From NCBI RefSeq assembly GCF_000963925.1, contig NZ_BAMV01000003.1, positions 1 to 64,000 of the forward strand: a DNA stretch of 64,000 nt, written 5' to 3'. The notes under the pieces were generated by a model. That model did not search any database, had not been told where the DNA came from, and worked only from the letters and a program-made list of their open reading frames with translations. The stretch is from Acetobacter cibinongensis (lineage in GTDB: Bacteria > Pseudomonadota > Alphaproteobacteria > Acetobacterales > Acetobacteraceae). Shown here one piece after another: positions 41,858 to 51,504 of the stretch; the stretch's first letter is position 1, and every line of letters starts with the position of its first letter. The position numbers and the translations under genes are program-made.

Positions 41858-43635
41858 GGTGTTACCAGCGGGCCGCCCGCGCCCTTCAACCATTGCGTGC
41901 GAATATGGTGGGCGGACCAGTAGGCAAGCGCTGCCACAAGCCCTGTCGGGTTATACCCCATGCCTTGCGGGAAGGCGTTGGCCCCCACCACAAACACATT
42001 GGGCACATCCCAGCTTTGCAGGTAGCGGTTTAGGGCGGATGTTTTGGGGTCTTCCCCCATAATGGCTCCGCCGCATAGATGGGTGGTCTGGTAGTCCCGC
42101 ACATCAAACGGTTTGGCGGGGTCACGCATACCGTAATGCACATCCCGCGCGCCAAGCGCCTTGACCACTTTGTCCAGCTTGCTCACCACATAGCGGTTCA
42201 TGCGGATATCGTTGTCTTTCCAGTCAAACGTCATGCGTAGCAGGGGCTGGCCGTAGGCGTCTTTCCATGTGGGGTCGAGGTCCAGATACACATCGCGGTA
42301 GGCCATGTTGGAGCCTTGGGCGTTGATGGTAAAGCTGTGGCGGTAGCTGTCCAGCGCCTGCCTTTTCCAGTCACTGCCCCAGCGTGCTCCATTGGTCATG
42401 GCCCCCTTGGCCCCGGCAATGGGTTTAACCCCAGCCTGATTAACCCAGAGCGGTGAGCCGCCAATAAACCCATGCGGCCCGTGGTCAAAGTTATCGCAGT
42501 TGAAGTCATCCACCGCTACACCCCCAGCGGAGCCAATAAACTGGTCCGTAGTGCGGGTGGCGGGCATGAGCACCGTGCTGTTGGTAATGTTCTGGTAGGT
42601 GAAGTTACGCCCTACCGTGCCGGTATTGCTGTGGGGGTCATAGGGTTTGCCAATGCCCGACAGCAGCATGAGATGCACGTTATGGAATTGAAAGGCCGCC
42701 AGAATAACCAGCCCCGCCGGTTGGGTGATCTGGTTGCCCTCGGCATCCTGATAGACCACGCCGGTGGCTTTTTTGCCTGTGGAATCCAGCAACACTTTCA
42801 AAACATGCGCGTTGGTGCGCAGCGTAAAATTCTCGTGCCGGCGCAGAGCGGGCAGAATATTCACGTTGGGCGAGGCCTTGGCATACATATAGCAGGCATA
42901 GTCTGAGCAATAACCGCAGAAATTGCACGGCCCCATCTGTGCCCCATACGGGTTTGTATAGGGGTGGGACGCATTGGCGGCAGGCATGGCGTAGGGGTTA
43001 TACCCGGCCTCCGCCGCGGCTTTGCGGAACAGGTGCGCCGTGTACACATCCCGCAGGGGCGGGAGCGGAAAGTCATCTGAGCGGTCAGGAGCAAAGGGAT
43101 TGCCCTTACCCACTATTTTGCCGCCAACGCTATAGGCCTCGCCGGAGGTGCCAAACACCTTTTCCGCGCGGTCAAAAAACGGTTCCAGTTCTTCATAGGT
43201 CACGCCGTAATCCTGAAGCGCCATGCCTTCGGGAATAAACTTGCGGCCATAACGCTCCGTAATGTGGCTGCGTAAGCGCAGGTCCTGCGGCATGGCGCGG
43301 AAATGCACGCCGGTCCAGTGCAGGCCAGCGCCGCCTACGCCTTCACCCGGCAAAAAGGCGGCCAGACGGCGGTAGGGTAGGGCCTGCTGGTCTGTCCGGT
43401 TGCGGACTGTTACGGTGGTGTGGGCAAGGTTCTGGAACAGCTTGTAGCGCACAGCGCCTTCCAGCTCATCCAGCGAGGCAGGGTAAGCGCCGTCTGTTGC
43501 TGTGGAGCGGCGGCCACCGCGCTCCAGCATAACGACGGATAACCCGGCTTCACACAGTTCCTTGGCCATAATGCAGCCAGCCCAGCCAGCGCCGACCACA
43601 ACCGCATCCACAGGGGGAAGGGTTTTGTCTGTCAT
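41854..43635 (-). CDS. GMC-type FAD large subunit of the membrane dehydrogenase (gluconate 2-dehydrogenase-like)
   Basis: 593 residues. FAD Rossmann motif DAVVVGAGWAGCIMAKELCE, the GMC middle region LPYRRLAAFLPGEGVGGAGL, and the catalytic end THLCGGAIMGEDPKTSALNR, ... VVGANAFPQGMGYNPTGLVA. A four-Cys cluster GPCNFCGYCSDYACYM matches the Fe-S site reported in FAD-dependent sugar dehydrogenases of this group. There is no signal peptide; it is probably exported together with the Tat-signal S subunit. Starts 2 bp after the S gene and overlaps the C gene. Gluconate, 2-ketogluconate or a sugar alcohol are candidate substrates. Confidence 0.92.
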   Translation of the reverse strand: MTDKTLPPVDAVVVGAGWAGCIMAKELCEAGLSVVMLERGGRRSTATDGAYPASLDELEGAVRYKLFQNLAHTTVTVRNRTDQQALPYRRLAAFLPGEGVGGAGLHWTGVHFRAMPQDLRLRSHITERYGRKFIPEGMALQDYGVTYEELEPFFDRAEKVFGTSGEAYSVGGKIVGKGNPFAPDRSDDFPLPPLRDVYTAHLFRKAAAEAGYNPYAMPAANASHPYTNPYGAQMGPCNFCGYCSDYACYMYAKASPNVNILPALRRHENFTLRTNAHVLKVLLDSTGKKATGVVYQDAEGNQITQPAGLVILAAFQFHNVHLMLLSGIGKPYDPHSNTGTVGRNFTYQNITNSTVLMPATRTTDQFIGSAGGVAVDDFNCDNFDHGPHGFIGGSPLWVNQAGVKPIAGAKGAMTNGARWGSDWKRQALDSYRHSFTINAQGSNMAYRDVYLDLDPTWKDAYGQPLLRMTFDWKDNDIRMNRYVVSKLDKVVKALGARDVHYGMRDPAKPFDVRDYQTTHLCGGAIMGEDPKTSALNRYLQSWDVPNVFVVGANAFPQGMGYNPTGLVAALAYWSAHHIRTQWLKGAGGPLVTP

Positions 43636-43637
43636 GC

Positions 43638-44423
43638 TCAGGGTGTCTCCCCGTTTATGGAGACCGGACCATAGGGATAGGGCGTATCGTAACGGTCCAC
43701 CCAGTCCATATAGTCGCCGCGTGCGCCGGGAAAGCCCATCATGGTCCAGCCTGCAAGGTGGCGGTTGCCGCCATGCCGTGGGTCAGCAAAGGCACCTTCT
43801 ATGGTATCGGCGCGCAGTTGTTCAAAAAATTGGCCGGAGGGCAGGCCATCAAACTGTGTGATGTTGTGTTCCAGCGCACTCAGTACGGCATCCTGCGTTG
43901 CGGGGGGCAGGTTTTCAAAAAGGGTTTGATGCTGCGTTTGTACCCACGCCTGCGTGCCCGCAATGCCAAGCCGATAAAGCTGCTGCGGGGTGTAAGGCAG
44001 TTGATAGCCCAGATTGGCCGGGCCGTTTACGTGTGGGCCTTGCATGTACCATGTCTCACCGCGTGCCCACGGGGTAGCCATCTGTTGCTCTATGTAATGC
44101 GGCACACCCAGCATGGTGGCACCGGGGCCAGAAGCATCTTCAGGAAACAGGCGCTCACACGCAGCCGCCAGAAACGCTTTTTCTGCCGCGGAGAAAAAGA
44201 GCGTGTTCTGGGCCGCTACTGGCTGGGCCGATGCGTCTGCGGGCGAGGATGCGGTTTGGCCCGCCTGTGCACGCCCGGCCCCTATGGCCAGTGCCGCAAC
44301 ACCGGTACCCAGCCCCTGCACCACATGCCGCCGCCGCGCTGTGGGGGCGAAGGCTGTTTCTGTAGGCAGCGGGCTGGACGTGCGGGAGCGGGGCAATACA
44401 GGCTTGGGGGGCACATCAGGCAT
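43638..44423 (-). CDS. Small (Tat-signal) subunit of the FAD membrane dehydrogenase (gluconate 2-dehydrogenase gamma chain-like)
   Basis: 261 residues. Twin-arginine signal (ARRRHVVQGLGTGVAALAIG, cleavage near AQA-GQ), then the gamma-chain domain: FFSAAEKAFLAAACERLFPE, VPHYIEQQMATPWARGETWY, NLGYQLPYTPQQLYRLGIAG and AGWTMMGFPGARGDYMDWVD. It chaperones export of the FAD subunit by piggyback and stabilises the complex. First gene of the S-L-C operon. ATG 44423 is taken because it gives a normal-length Tat peptide; an in-frame ATG 51 codons upstream exists. Confidence 0.9.
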   Translation of the reverse strand: MPDVPPKPVLPRSRTSSPLPTETAFAPTARRRHVVQGLGTGVAALAIGAGRAQAGQTASSPADASAQPVAAQNTLFFSAAEKAFLAAACERLFPEDASGPGATMLGVPHYIEQQMATPWARGETWYMQGPHVNGPANLGYQLPYTPQQLYRLGIAGTQAWVQTQHQTLFENLPPATQDAVLSALEHNITQFDGLPSGQFFEQLRADTIEGAFADPRHGGNRHLAGWTMMGFPGARGDYMDWVDRYDTPYPYGPVSINGETP

Positions 44424-44666
44424 GGGGGGCGTGTTTATCTCCAGATTTGAAGGCCGGACAAAGGGGGTGCAGCACAGCCAACGTGCGGAGCGGGTGCCAG
44501 TTTGCCGGGTGGGGTGTTTCTTTTTGGTAGCGAAGCAGGTCGCCAGAAACAAGCATGGCCCGCGTGAGCGAGCCATGAAAGGGGCGTGTCCGCCCGGTGC
44601 CGTGCCAGCAGAGTAAAGGGGTTAGCCCTTAAGTCTCTGCTGGCTGAGCCCTGAAAAACTGGTGAT

Positions 44667-46772
44667 TTACCAGATTTTAGCGCGGTCCTGCGGCTTCAGG
44701 TAGAGGGATTCACCCGGCTTTACGCCCCATGCTTTGTACCATGCATCAATGTTGTGCATGGGAATGTTCACACGGGCCTGCGGCGGGGAGTGCGGATCTG
44801 TCACGACCAACTGCTTGACGGTGTCATCACGCAGTTTTTCACGCCAGACCTGTGCCCAGCCAAGGAACACGCGCTGGTCACCCGTCAGACCATCAATGAC
44901 CGGAGCAGGCTGGCCGTTGAGGGAAGCGTGGTACGCATCCAGCGCCAGCGTCAGGCCGCCAAGGTCAGCAATGTTCTCACCCATGGTCAGCTTGCCGTTG
45001 ACGTGCACACCCGGCAGCACTTCAAACGCATCATACTGTGCGCCAAGGCGGTCAGCCTGCTTCTGGAAGCGTGCGGCGTCTGCCTTGGTCCACCAGTCGC
45101 GCAGGCGGCCATGTTCATCATACTGGCGGCCTTCATCGTCGAAGGAGTGGGTCATTTCATGACCGATCACACCGCCGATGGCGCCGTAGTTGATGGCAGG
45201 GTCAGCCTTGGCATTGAAGAAGGGCGGCTGAAGAATGGCAGCCGGGAACACAACCTGCACAAACACAGGGTTGTTGTAAGCGTTTACGGTCTGCGGGGTC
45301 ATGCCCCATTCATCACGATCAACTGGCTTGTCAATGTGAGCAAGCCAGTAGGCCCATTCAAAGGCAATGCCGTTCTTGGCGTTGCCGTACACGTCACCCT
45401 TTGTCACGGCCAGACCGGAATAGTCGCGCCATTTGTTGGGGTAGCCAACCTGAACCTCAAAGTTTTCCAGCTTGCGCAGGGCGGCTTCACGGGTGGGCTT
45501 GCTCATCCAGGTGTTGTGTTGCAGGCGAATGCGGAAGGCATTCTTCAGGTCGCCCGTCAGCTTCTGCATGGCGGTGCGGTTTTCTGCCGGGAAGTAGCGT
45601 TCAACATACACTTTGCCCAGCGCCATACCCATGGCGGAGCTTGTGGCCTGAACCCCACGCTTCCAGCGTGCGGGCAGGGCAGGCTGGCCGCTCAGCGCTT
45701 TGGAGAATTCAAAGCGGGCCTGCACAAAAGCGTCCGGCAGGTAGGTTGAGGCACTGCTGACGGTGTGGAACACCTGCCACGCCTGCAACAGGCTGATGTC
45801 AGCCTTGGCCAGAATGGCGGCTTCTGCGGTAATGGCAGAGGGTTCACCCACAATAACCGTACGGTTTTCAAGGCCGTCTTTCGGCAGGCCGGCTGCGGTC
45901 AGCCATGTCAGCCAGTCAAAACCCGGTGCAGCTTTTGTAAGGTCTGCAACCGTCATGGGGTTGTAGGTTTTCTGCGGGTCACGCAGGTCCGCACGGGCCC
46001 AGTGTGCTGTGGCAAGCTGGGTTTCAAACGCCACAATGGCAGCGGCTGCCTGCGCAGGTTCCGGCCATTTTACCAGTGTCAGCGCTTTGGTGATGTAAGC
46101 CTGATAGGCGGCTTTCTTCTCAGCAAATTCCGGCTTCAGGTAATAATCGCGGTCAGGCAGGCCAAGGCCATCCTGATCGATATTGATGGCGTATTTGGTG
46201 GGGTCTTTTGAATCCGGGTTGATGCCCAGAGAAAAGGGAGACGTGGCGAAGGAGGAGAACGCCGCACCGGACAGCGCAGCAAAAGCTGTTGCGTCCTTGG
46301 TTTCCAGAATGGTCTTCAGATCACCCTTGAGTGGCTTGGTGCCTTTTTTCTCAATGGATTTTTCATCCATGAAGGAGGCGTAGTAGGTGCCCAGCTTTTC
46401 TTCAATGGTTTCAGGGTGTTTGACCGGGTGTTCTGACAGTTCGTTCAGTATGGTCTGCACCCGCTCACGGGACAGTTCAGCCAGCGCATTGAACGGGCCA
46501 TAGCTGGTCATGTCTGACGGGATGGTCAGCTTGTCCAGATACGTGCCGTTTGCATATTTGAAAAAGTTATCACCCGGGATGGCGGCGGTGTCACGTCCGG
46601 CAAGGTCAAAACCCCATGTGCCAAAATCTGCCTTTGGCAGGGCGGCAGGGGCGGTTGCTGCCGGGGCATCTGCTGCGTGTGCGGCGGTGGTAACAGCGCT
46701 CAGGCCAAGCCCTGCAGAAAGCAGGAGAGCCAGTTTGCGCGAAGCCCGCGCAGGGCGTTTAAAAACAGTCAT
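44667..46772 (-). CDS. pepO: M13-family zinc metallopeptidase (PepO/neprilysin-like)
   Basis: 701 residues. Signal peptide KLALLLSAGLGLSAVTTAAH, cleavage near AHA-AD, so periplasmic. N-terminal PGDNFFKYANGTYLDKLTIP is the M13 opening. The zinc site is GGVIGHEMTHSFDDEGRQYD (HExxH) with the third ligand in GENIADLGGLTLALDAY (ExxxD). NAYNNPVFVQVVFPAAILQP is also conserved. It cleaves oligopeptides. CGGAGA sits about 7 bases before ATG 46772. Single gene, separated from the upstream TonB receptor by a strong terminator. Confidence 0.95.
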   Translation of the reverse strand: MTVFKRPARASRKLALLLSAGLGLSAVTTAAHAADAPAATAPAALPKADFGTWGFDLAGRDTAAIPGDNFFKYANGTYLDKLTIPSDMTSYGPFNALAELSRERVQTILNELSEHPVKHPETIEEKLGTYYASFMDEKSIEKKGTKPLKGDLKTILETKDATAFAALSGAAFSSFATSPFSLGINPDSKDPTKYAINIDQDGLGLPDRDYYLKPEFAEKKAAYQAYITKALTLVKWPEPAQAAAAIVAFETQLATAHWARADLRDPQKTYNPMTVADLTKAAPGFDWLTWLTAAGLPKDGLENRTVIVGEPSAITAEAAILAKADISLLQAWQVFHTVSSASTYLPDAFVQARFEFSKALSGQPALPARWKRGVQATSSAMGMALGKVYVERYFPAENRTAMQKLTGDLKNAFRIRLQHNTWMSKPTREAALRKLENFEVQVGYPNKWRDYSGLAVTKGDVYGNAKNGIAFEWAYWLAHIDKPVDRDEWGMTPQTVNAYNNPVFVQVVFPAAILQPPFFNAKADPAINYGAIGGVIGHEMTHSFDDEGRQYDEHGRLRDWWTKADAARFQKQADRLGAQYDAFEVLPGVHVNGKLTMGENIADLGGLTLALDAYHASLNGQPAPVIDGLTGDQRVFLGWAQVWREKLRDDTVKQLVVTDPHSPPQARVNIPMHNIDAWYKAWGVKPGESLYLKPQDRAKIW

Positions 46773-46898
46773 AATGTCTCCGGTTAAAAGTGGTGACAGA
46801 AAATGTGACGGCAAAAACAAACTCTTACAGCGTGCCGGGACTATAGGCCAAAAGTTACCTGAACGAAATAGCAGAGAGCCAGACGATGCCCACGCTAC

Positions 46899-46930
46899 AA
46901 AAAATGCAGGGGTGTGTGGACACCCCTGCA
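46899..46930 (-). terminator. Rho-independent terminator of the large TonB receptor gene
   Basis: 11-bp perfect stem TGCAGGGGTGT (46905-46915) with ACACCCCTGCA (46920-46930), 4-nt loop; on the minus strand it is followed by TTTTTT (46899-46904 complement). It lies 38 bp past the receptor's stop. Confidence 0.9.
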
Positions 46931-46968
46931 TTCTGTTGAGCTTAGACTTTATGGCCTGATGACCGGCA

Positions 46969-49900
46969 TTAGAAATGTGCGCCGATGTTCATCTGGAAAG
47001 AGCGGCCAATCAGCGCTTCATAGTAACGTGTGACACCGACCGCACCCGGATATTTGGGCATGGCGTTGGTGATGTTGTTGATCATGAAGTTGGCATCAAT
47101 GTTTTTGGTAATCTGATAGCCAAAGGTTGTGTTGAAGTAAGCAAAGCTTGGGCGGTTGTTATGCTCGTAAGCTGTGTCGGCAACCTGCAGGGCATATTTT
47201 GATTTGCCGTAGAAGATTGTCTGCCACTGCACAAACAGAGGACCACGTGTGTAGTTCAGGTTGAGGGTGAACAGGTTGTTTGGGCTATTGGTGCCGCCTG
47301 TCTGGAAGTAGCTGTTACCCAGATAAGTCTGCGTGTTTTTCAGATAATGCGTGTAGTTGCCACGCAGTTCCAGGCTTCCGGCATTGTCGGATAGGCCAAC
47401 GCGGCGCAGCGGCAGATAGTAGTCCAGCACACCTTGCAGAACCTGCATGTGCTGGTTTGCAATATTGAAATACCCGTCCGTAAAGTCGGTGATCTGATGT
47501 GTGGACGGATCACGGGTGAAGGTGTTGCAATACGCGTTAGAGGGGTAGGTTGAAGAGTCGTAGCACGCTTGAATCAGGTTTTCCGCAGTGAGGGATGTGA
47601 TCTCATTGTTAACTTTGACGTCAACAAAAGACCCTTTCAAGTCAAAGCCTTTGATGAAGCGTGGACGGAACTCCAGAGAACCTGTGTAGCTGTGAGAGGT
47701 CTCGTTTTGCAGGCTACGGTTGCCACCCGTTGTGCCTTTAACCGTGCCATTGACAAAGTTGGAAACAAAGCCGCTTGGAACTTTTGCTTTTGCGCAGTTC
47801 AGAGCGCGGGTTGTGGGGTTGGGGCCGGAATTAACAAAGGCTGCATCGCACGGGTCATCGCCATATTCATAGGATGTGCTCTGTGGAGAGAACAGTTCCG
47901 TAACAGACGGGTTACGGACGGACTGTGCATAGTTACCAGACAGGCCGAAGTCCTGCGTTGGCCACCAAGCTCCACCGAACATATAGGTCCAGTAGCTGCC
48001 TGTAATGCTGTTGTTAATGTAACGACCGTTTGCAGTTGCCGTTAGGCTGTAAGCACCAGGTACATTCATGGCCGGAGAAATCAGCGGTACGTCCAGTTCG
48101 CCAAAGGCTTCATGGGTATAGTAAGAGCCGGACGTGTGAGGCATTACGGTTACGTTGCCGTACTGCCTGCGGCTGCCATCGTCCAGCAACTGGCCAGCAA
48201 AGAAGCTGCCGGGGTTGAAGTTGTAGCCTTCACGGCGATGCTCATAACCCAGGTCCCACCGGATATCACCAGCAGGCAGTCTCATGACTGTACTATTGAT
48301 TTCCGCCTGAAAGTCACGCTGGGCATTGGTGTTTTTATAGTGTGCGTCAGAGATAATGTAGTCTCGTGCGCCGGGTGTGCTCTGGTTTGTACCGAACGGG
48401 TTAAACGGCTCACACGTTTCACTGCGGGTTGCGGCGGGTGAGTTCACATAACCAGAGGCGCAAACGATGTTACCACTCGCATCCCGGGTGCTGTTCAGCG
48501 CATTAATCAGGTTTTGCGTGTTGATCATGGGTTGCCATGTATCACTCATATATTTGCTGTACTGACCACGCAAAGACCAGTTGAAGTGCCGCCCAACGGC
48601 GTTGAAGTCGCCTGACAGGCCGCCTTGGAAACGGAACATTTGCATGTCCGTTCGATACATTCCCCCATCCAGGTCCTGATTCAGGCGGGAGAGATAGAAT
48701 TTATCTGTTGGCTGACCGCTAGCAGCAAGGGCATTTTTGATGGTAGTCCGCTCAGCATCCGTGAGATACGGATTGTCGGTGCTCAGTGTAAAAGCGCCAT
48801 TTGCATTATGATATCCCGGACCGTAGGAGCCATCGGTGTTCAGGTAGCTGCTCATGTCGAGCGGCCCGTCACCAAAATATGGCGTGGTCCAGGTGCCCTG
48901 TCCAACGTCATTGCTGGCACGGCTCCGTGCGTACCAGCCCTGCCAGGTCGCGTGCAGATGATCGTTGAAGTCATAGTGGCCCAAGGTGGTCAGATTAAGC
49001 TGGCTGGATGGCGCATAGAGCTGGTTATAGTCACGCGTCGCCAGACCATTGCCGCCAGATGCACTATAGCCTGTCTTGGTGATGTAATTGTAGGTGACAG
49101 GAACAAGGGATTTCCCGTCCTGGCTAAACATCAAAGGTTGACCGGCTGCGTTGGCAATGCCGTCATTGACGCCTTTATAGATTGGAAGGGATGTGCCTGT
49201 CAGTCCAGGAATGCCGGTGACAGAGGCCCACAGATTTCTGGCGGCTGGTGCCAGCATGTTTGTATAGGGGGTGCTGACGCCCAGAGGAGCACGCTGGTAG
49301 GAAGTCGCGTTTGAACCCAGTGAGTTTGGCAGGTCGTTATACATAACGCCGCCCGCGTTACGGTATTCAAGGTCAAATACAACGCCACCTTTGTCGTGGT
49401 CGAACGTGCGGCCGTATTTGAAGGTAATTTTTTCAGACGGGGCAATCAGGCTCTGGGTCCAGCCGCCCTGTGCCGTCATGTCTACACCAGTGAAGTGGTC
49501 ATCCAGCCGGTAGTTGACTACACCGGCCACGGCGTCTGCACCATAAGCTGCGCCAGCGCCACCCAACCGGGTATCCATACCTTTGACGAGTGAGGTGGGA
49601 ATAGCCGCCACGTCCACCTGAGAACCGGAGCCTGCGCCGTAAACAGAGGCAGAGGCGCCCCCGACCATACGCATCCCGTCAATCAGGGTCAGGGTACGCT
49701 GGGACCCAAGGCCCAGCAGAGACACGAAGGACTGCCCAGCCCCAAGCCCCTGAGCCCCGATGGGGGACTGATCCCCAACCGTGAAGGACGTGTTTTCACG
49801 CATCAGGGCCAGACCAAGGTCTGTATAGCCACGCGCCCGGATCTGCTGCGCGTCCACAGTGGTCCCTGCCATCACGTTACTAAGCCGTGTCTGGGAGAGG

Positions 49901-50181
49901 CGGGTGCCCGTGACAGTGATGTTTTCAGAGCTATCAACAAGGGATGAGCTCTTTTTCAGCGTATCCTGCTTGTTTACGGAAACAGCATTTTTCTGTTTTT
50001 TGGACTTTTTATCTTTTTCCGGCTGCGTAACGGATGCTGCGTCCTTTTGCACAGTTTCAGCGCGGAGGAGGGGGGAGAACAGGAGCGTAGAAACCGCCAT
50101 GGGAACAGCCAGCTTAAGGCTGGATGGCCGTGTGCGGGGTTTTAACTGGGGTATAAAAAATCCCTGTTGCAAACGAGTCAT
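46969..50181 (-). CDS. Large TonB-dependent outer-membrane receptor
   Basis: 1070 residues, large for the family. Signal peptide SLKLAVPMAVSTLLFSPLLR then AE; a Lys-rich linker; TonB-box region SENITVTGTRLSQTRLSNVM; plug with GYTDLGLALMRENTSFTVGD, QRTLTLIDGMRMVGGASASV and GGAGAAYGADAVAGVVNYRL; a barrel ending YYEALIGRSFQMNIGAHF. The plug form (TLxLIDGxR, YGxDAVAGVVN) belongs to the large TonB receptor group that includes polypeptide/oligosaccharide or siderophore transporters. ATG 50181 has AAGGTGG five bases upstream; an upstream in-frame ATG (50223) lacks one. Substrate unknown. Confidence 0.92.
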   Translation of the reverse strand: MTRLQQGFFIPQLKPRTRPSSLKLAVPMAVSTLLFSPLLRAETVQKDAASVTQPEKDKKSKKQKNAVSVNKQDTLKKSSSLVDSSENITVTGTRLSQTRLSNVMAGTTVDAQQIRARGYTDLGLALMRENTSFTVGDQSPIGAQGLGAGQSFVSLLGLGSQRTLTLIDGMRMVGGASASVYGAGSGSQVDVAAIPTSLVKGMDTRLGGAGAAYGADAVAGVVNYRLDDHFTGVDMTAQGGWTQSLIAPSEKITFKYGRTFDHDKGGVVFDLEYRNAGGVMYNDLPNSLGSNATSYQRAPLGVSTPYTNMLAPAARNLWASVTGIPGLTGTSLPIYKGVNDGIANAAGQPLMFSQDGKSLVPVTYNYITKTGYSASGGNGLATRDYNQLYAPSSQLNLTTLGHYDFNDHLHATWQGWYARSRASNDVGQGTWTTPYFGDGPLDMSSYLNTDGSYGPGYHNANGAFTLSTDNPYLTDAERTTIKNALAASGQPTDKFYLSRLNQDLDGGMYRTDMQMFRFQGGLSGDFNAVGRHFNWSLRGQYSKYMSDTWQPMINTQNLINALNSTRDASGNIVCASGYVNSPAATRSETCEPFNPFGTNQSTPGARDYIISDAHYKNTNAQRDFQAEINSTVMRLPAGDIRWDLGYEHRREGYNFNPGSFFAGQLLDDGSRRQYGNVTVMPHTSGSYYTHEAFGELDVPLISPAMNVPGAYSLTATANGRYINNSITGSYWTYMFGGAWWPTQDFGLSGNYAQSVRNPSVTELFSPQSTSYEYGDDPCDAAFVNSGPNPTTRALNCAKAKVPSGFVSNFVNGTVKGTTGGNRSLQNETSHSYTGSLEFRPRFIKGFDLKGSFVDVKVNNEITSLTAENLIQACYDSSTYPSNAYCNTFTRDPSTHQITDFTDGYFNIANQHMQVLQGVLDYYLPLRRVGLSDNAGSLELRGNYTHYLKNTQTYLGNSYFQTGGTNSPNNLFTLNLNYTRGPLFVQWQTIFYGKSKYALQVADTAYEHNNRPSFAYFNTTFGYQITKNIDANFMINNITNAMPKYPGAVGVTRYYEALIGRSFQMNIGAHF

Positions 50182-50493
50182 ATTCCACCTTGCAAAATAG
50201 CGGATAAAAAATTTACGAAGCACTTATCGTAATTTTTAACTACTATGCAAAATCAGACGTATAAAACGTTTTTTGCATCCCACTATCATTGCGATAATGC
50301 ACTGTGTTAGAAAAGACACACTGTGCTGAGTCGCGCGGAAAATTAGAATCGTTTCCGAAACAAGATAAGCTATGTTAAATTTTTATTTCAAGAAAAATAT
50401 GCATGAGATCCCACGTAAGTGGCTGATATTTTGGTGAAGAGGTAAATTTCACACAGTGTGTTACGCTAACCTGACAGTGTGAGAGGACTTCTG
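50182..50493. promoter_or_regulatory. Divergent AT-rich promoter region with repeated CACTGTG motifs
   Basis: 312 bp between the divergent TonB receptor and 2-hydroxyacid dehydrogenase genes. CACTGTG occurs at 50300-50306 and 50319-50325; the reverse form lies in the palindrome CACACAGTGTG (50450-50460) and in CAGTGTG (50475-50481), the last just before the start at 50494. Fur-like fragments (ATCATTGCGATAAT near 50285) are not convincing. Regulator unknown. Confidence 0.45.
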
Positions 50494-51441
50494 ATGGTTT
50501 GCCTTGCGGTCAAAGCAGGAAGCCCTGTAACCTTCCCGGAATGGAAAGCCCTGTTTACGGAGCTTATGCCGGGCCTAGAGGTGCAGGACTGGTACGCACC
50601 CTCGTTTGATCCTGCGCGGGTTGACTATGCTTTTGTCTGGCAGCCGGAAGCGGGACGACTTGCGCAGATGGGCAAGCTGAAAGCCATTCTGAGCGTTGCC
50701 GCCGGAGTGGATCATATTCTGGCAGACCCGCTTTTGCCCAAAGGCATACCCATAGTGCGCATGGGCGGAGACGAAACAGAAACCCAGATGGCCGACTATG
50801 TGCGCTGGGCGGTATTTTCGCTGTTGCGGGAGGCCCCACGTTGGCACGTTGCACAGGCTCGCGCATCCTGGGCCAGAAAAGACATGCCTCCCACGCGCCT
50901 GTCCACCAACAGTTGTGTTGGGATTATGGGGCTGGGGCATCTTGGTACCCATGTGGCACAAACACTGCTGGCCGCAGGCTTTAAGGTGTGTGGTTGGGCG
51001 CGGCACGACAAACAGCAAGAAGGCATAGTGTGTTACGCCGGGCCGGACGGGCTGCTCCCTTTTTTGCAGCACTCGGACATTGTGGTGTGCCTGCTGCCGG
51101 AAACGCCGGAAACAAAAGGCATGGTGACCTATTCTCTCCTGTCGCACATTCGTAAACCAGCGGGGTTTATTAATGTCGGGCGCGGTGCGGTTGTGGTGCA
51201 GGCGGACCTTGCAAGGGCATTGCAGGACGGCACTCTGCATGGCGCCGTGCTGGATGTATTTGAAACGGAACCTCTGCCAGCAGACTCACCGCTCTGGGCA
51301 ATGTCGGGGGTATTGCTGACACCGCATGTGGCATCGGAAGCGTCACGCCCGGCGCGGGCGCGCTATGTGGTGGCCACGCTTGCAGCACTGGAGCGGGGCG
51401 AGCCGGTAGACCGCCTGTATGATCCCGCGCAGGGGTACTGA
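50494..51441 (+). CDS. D-2-hydroxyacid dehydrogenase, GhrA-like (glyoxylate/hydroxypyruvate reductase)
   Basis: 315 residues. NAD(P)-binding SVGIMGLGHLGTHVAQTLLA (GxGxxG as GLGHLG) then FKVCGWARHDK suggests NADPH; catalytic block FINVGRGAVVVQADLARALQ (Arg), LDVFETEPLPADSPLW (Glu) and LLTPHVASEA (His). The N-terminal KAILSVAAGVDHILADPLLP is GhrA-like. It reduces glyoxylate or hydroxypyruvate. ATG 50494 follows GAGAGGA at 8 bases; a GTG 15 bases earlier is less likely. A stem CGGAGGG/CCCTCCG (51443-51471) follows the stop. Confidence 0.9.
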   Translation: MVCLAVKAGSPVTFPEWKALFTELMPGLEVQDWYAPSFDPARVDYAFVWQPEAGRLAQMGKLKAILSVAAGVDHILADPLLPKGIPIVRMGGDETETQMADYVRWAVFSLLREAPRWHVAQARASWARKDMPPTRLSTNSCVGIMGLGHLGTHVAQTLLAAGFKVCGWARHDKQQEGIVCYAGPDGLLPFLQHSDIVVCLLPETPETKGMVTYSLLSHIRKPAGFINVGRGAVVVQADLARALQDGTLHGAVLDVFETEPLPADSPLWAMSGVLLTPHVASEASRPARARYVVATLAALERGEPVDRLYDPAQGY

Positions 51442-51504
51442 ACGGAGGGCAGGGCTTGTTTGCACCCTCCGGGTCTTGAAACGCAGCAGATTTGCCGCCA
51501 TTGT

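Noticed and set aside
50281-50300. Fur-box-like ATCATTGCGATAAT near the large TonB receptor promoter
   Set aside because: Matches only part of the Fur consensus and the Alphaproteobacterial iron regulators use other motifs; not supported enough to annotate.
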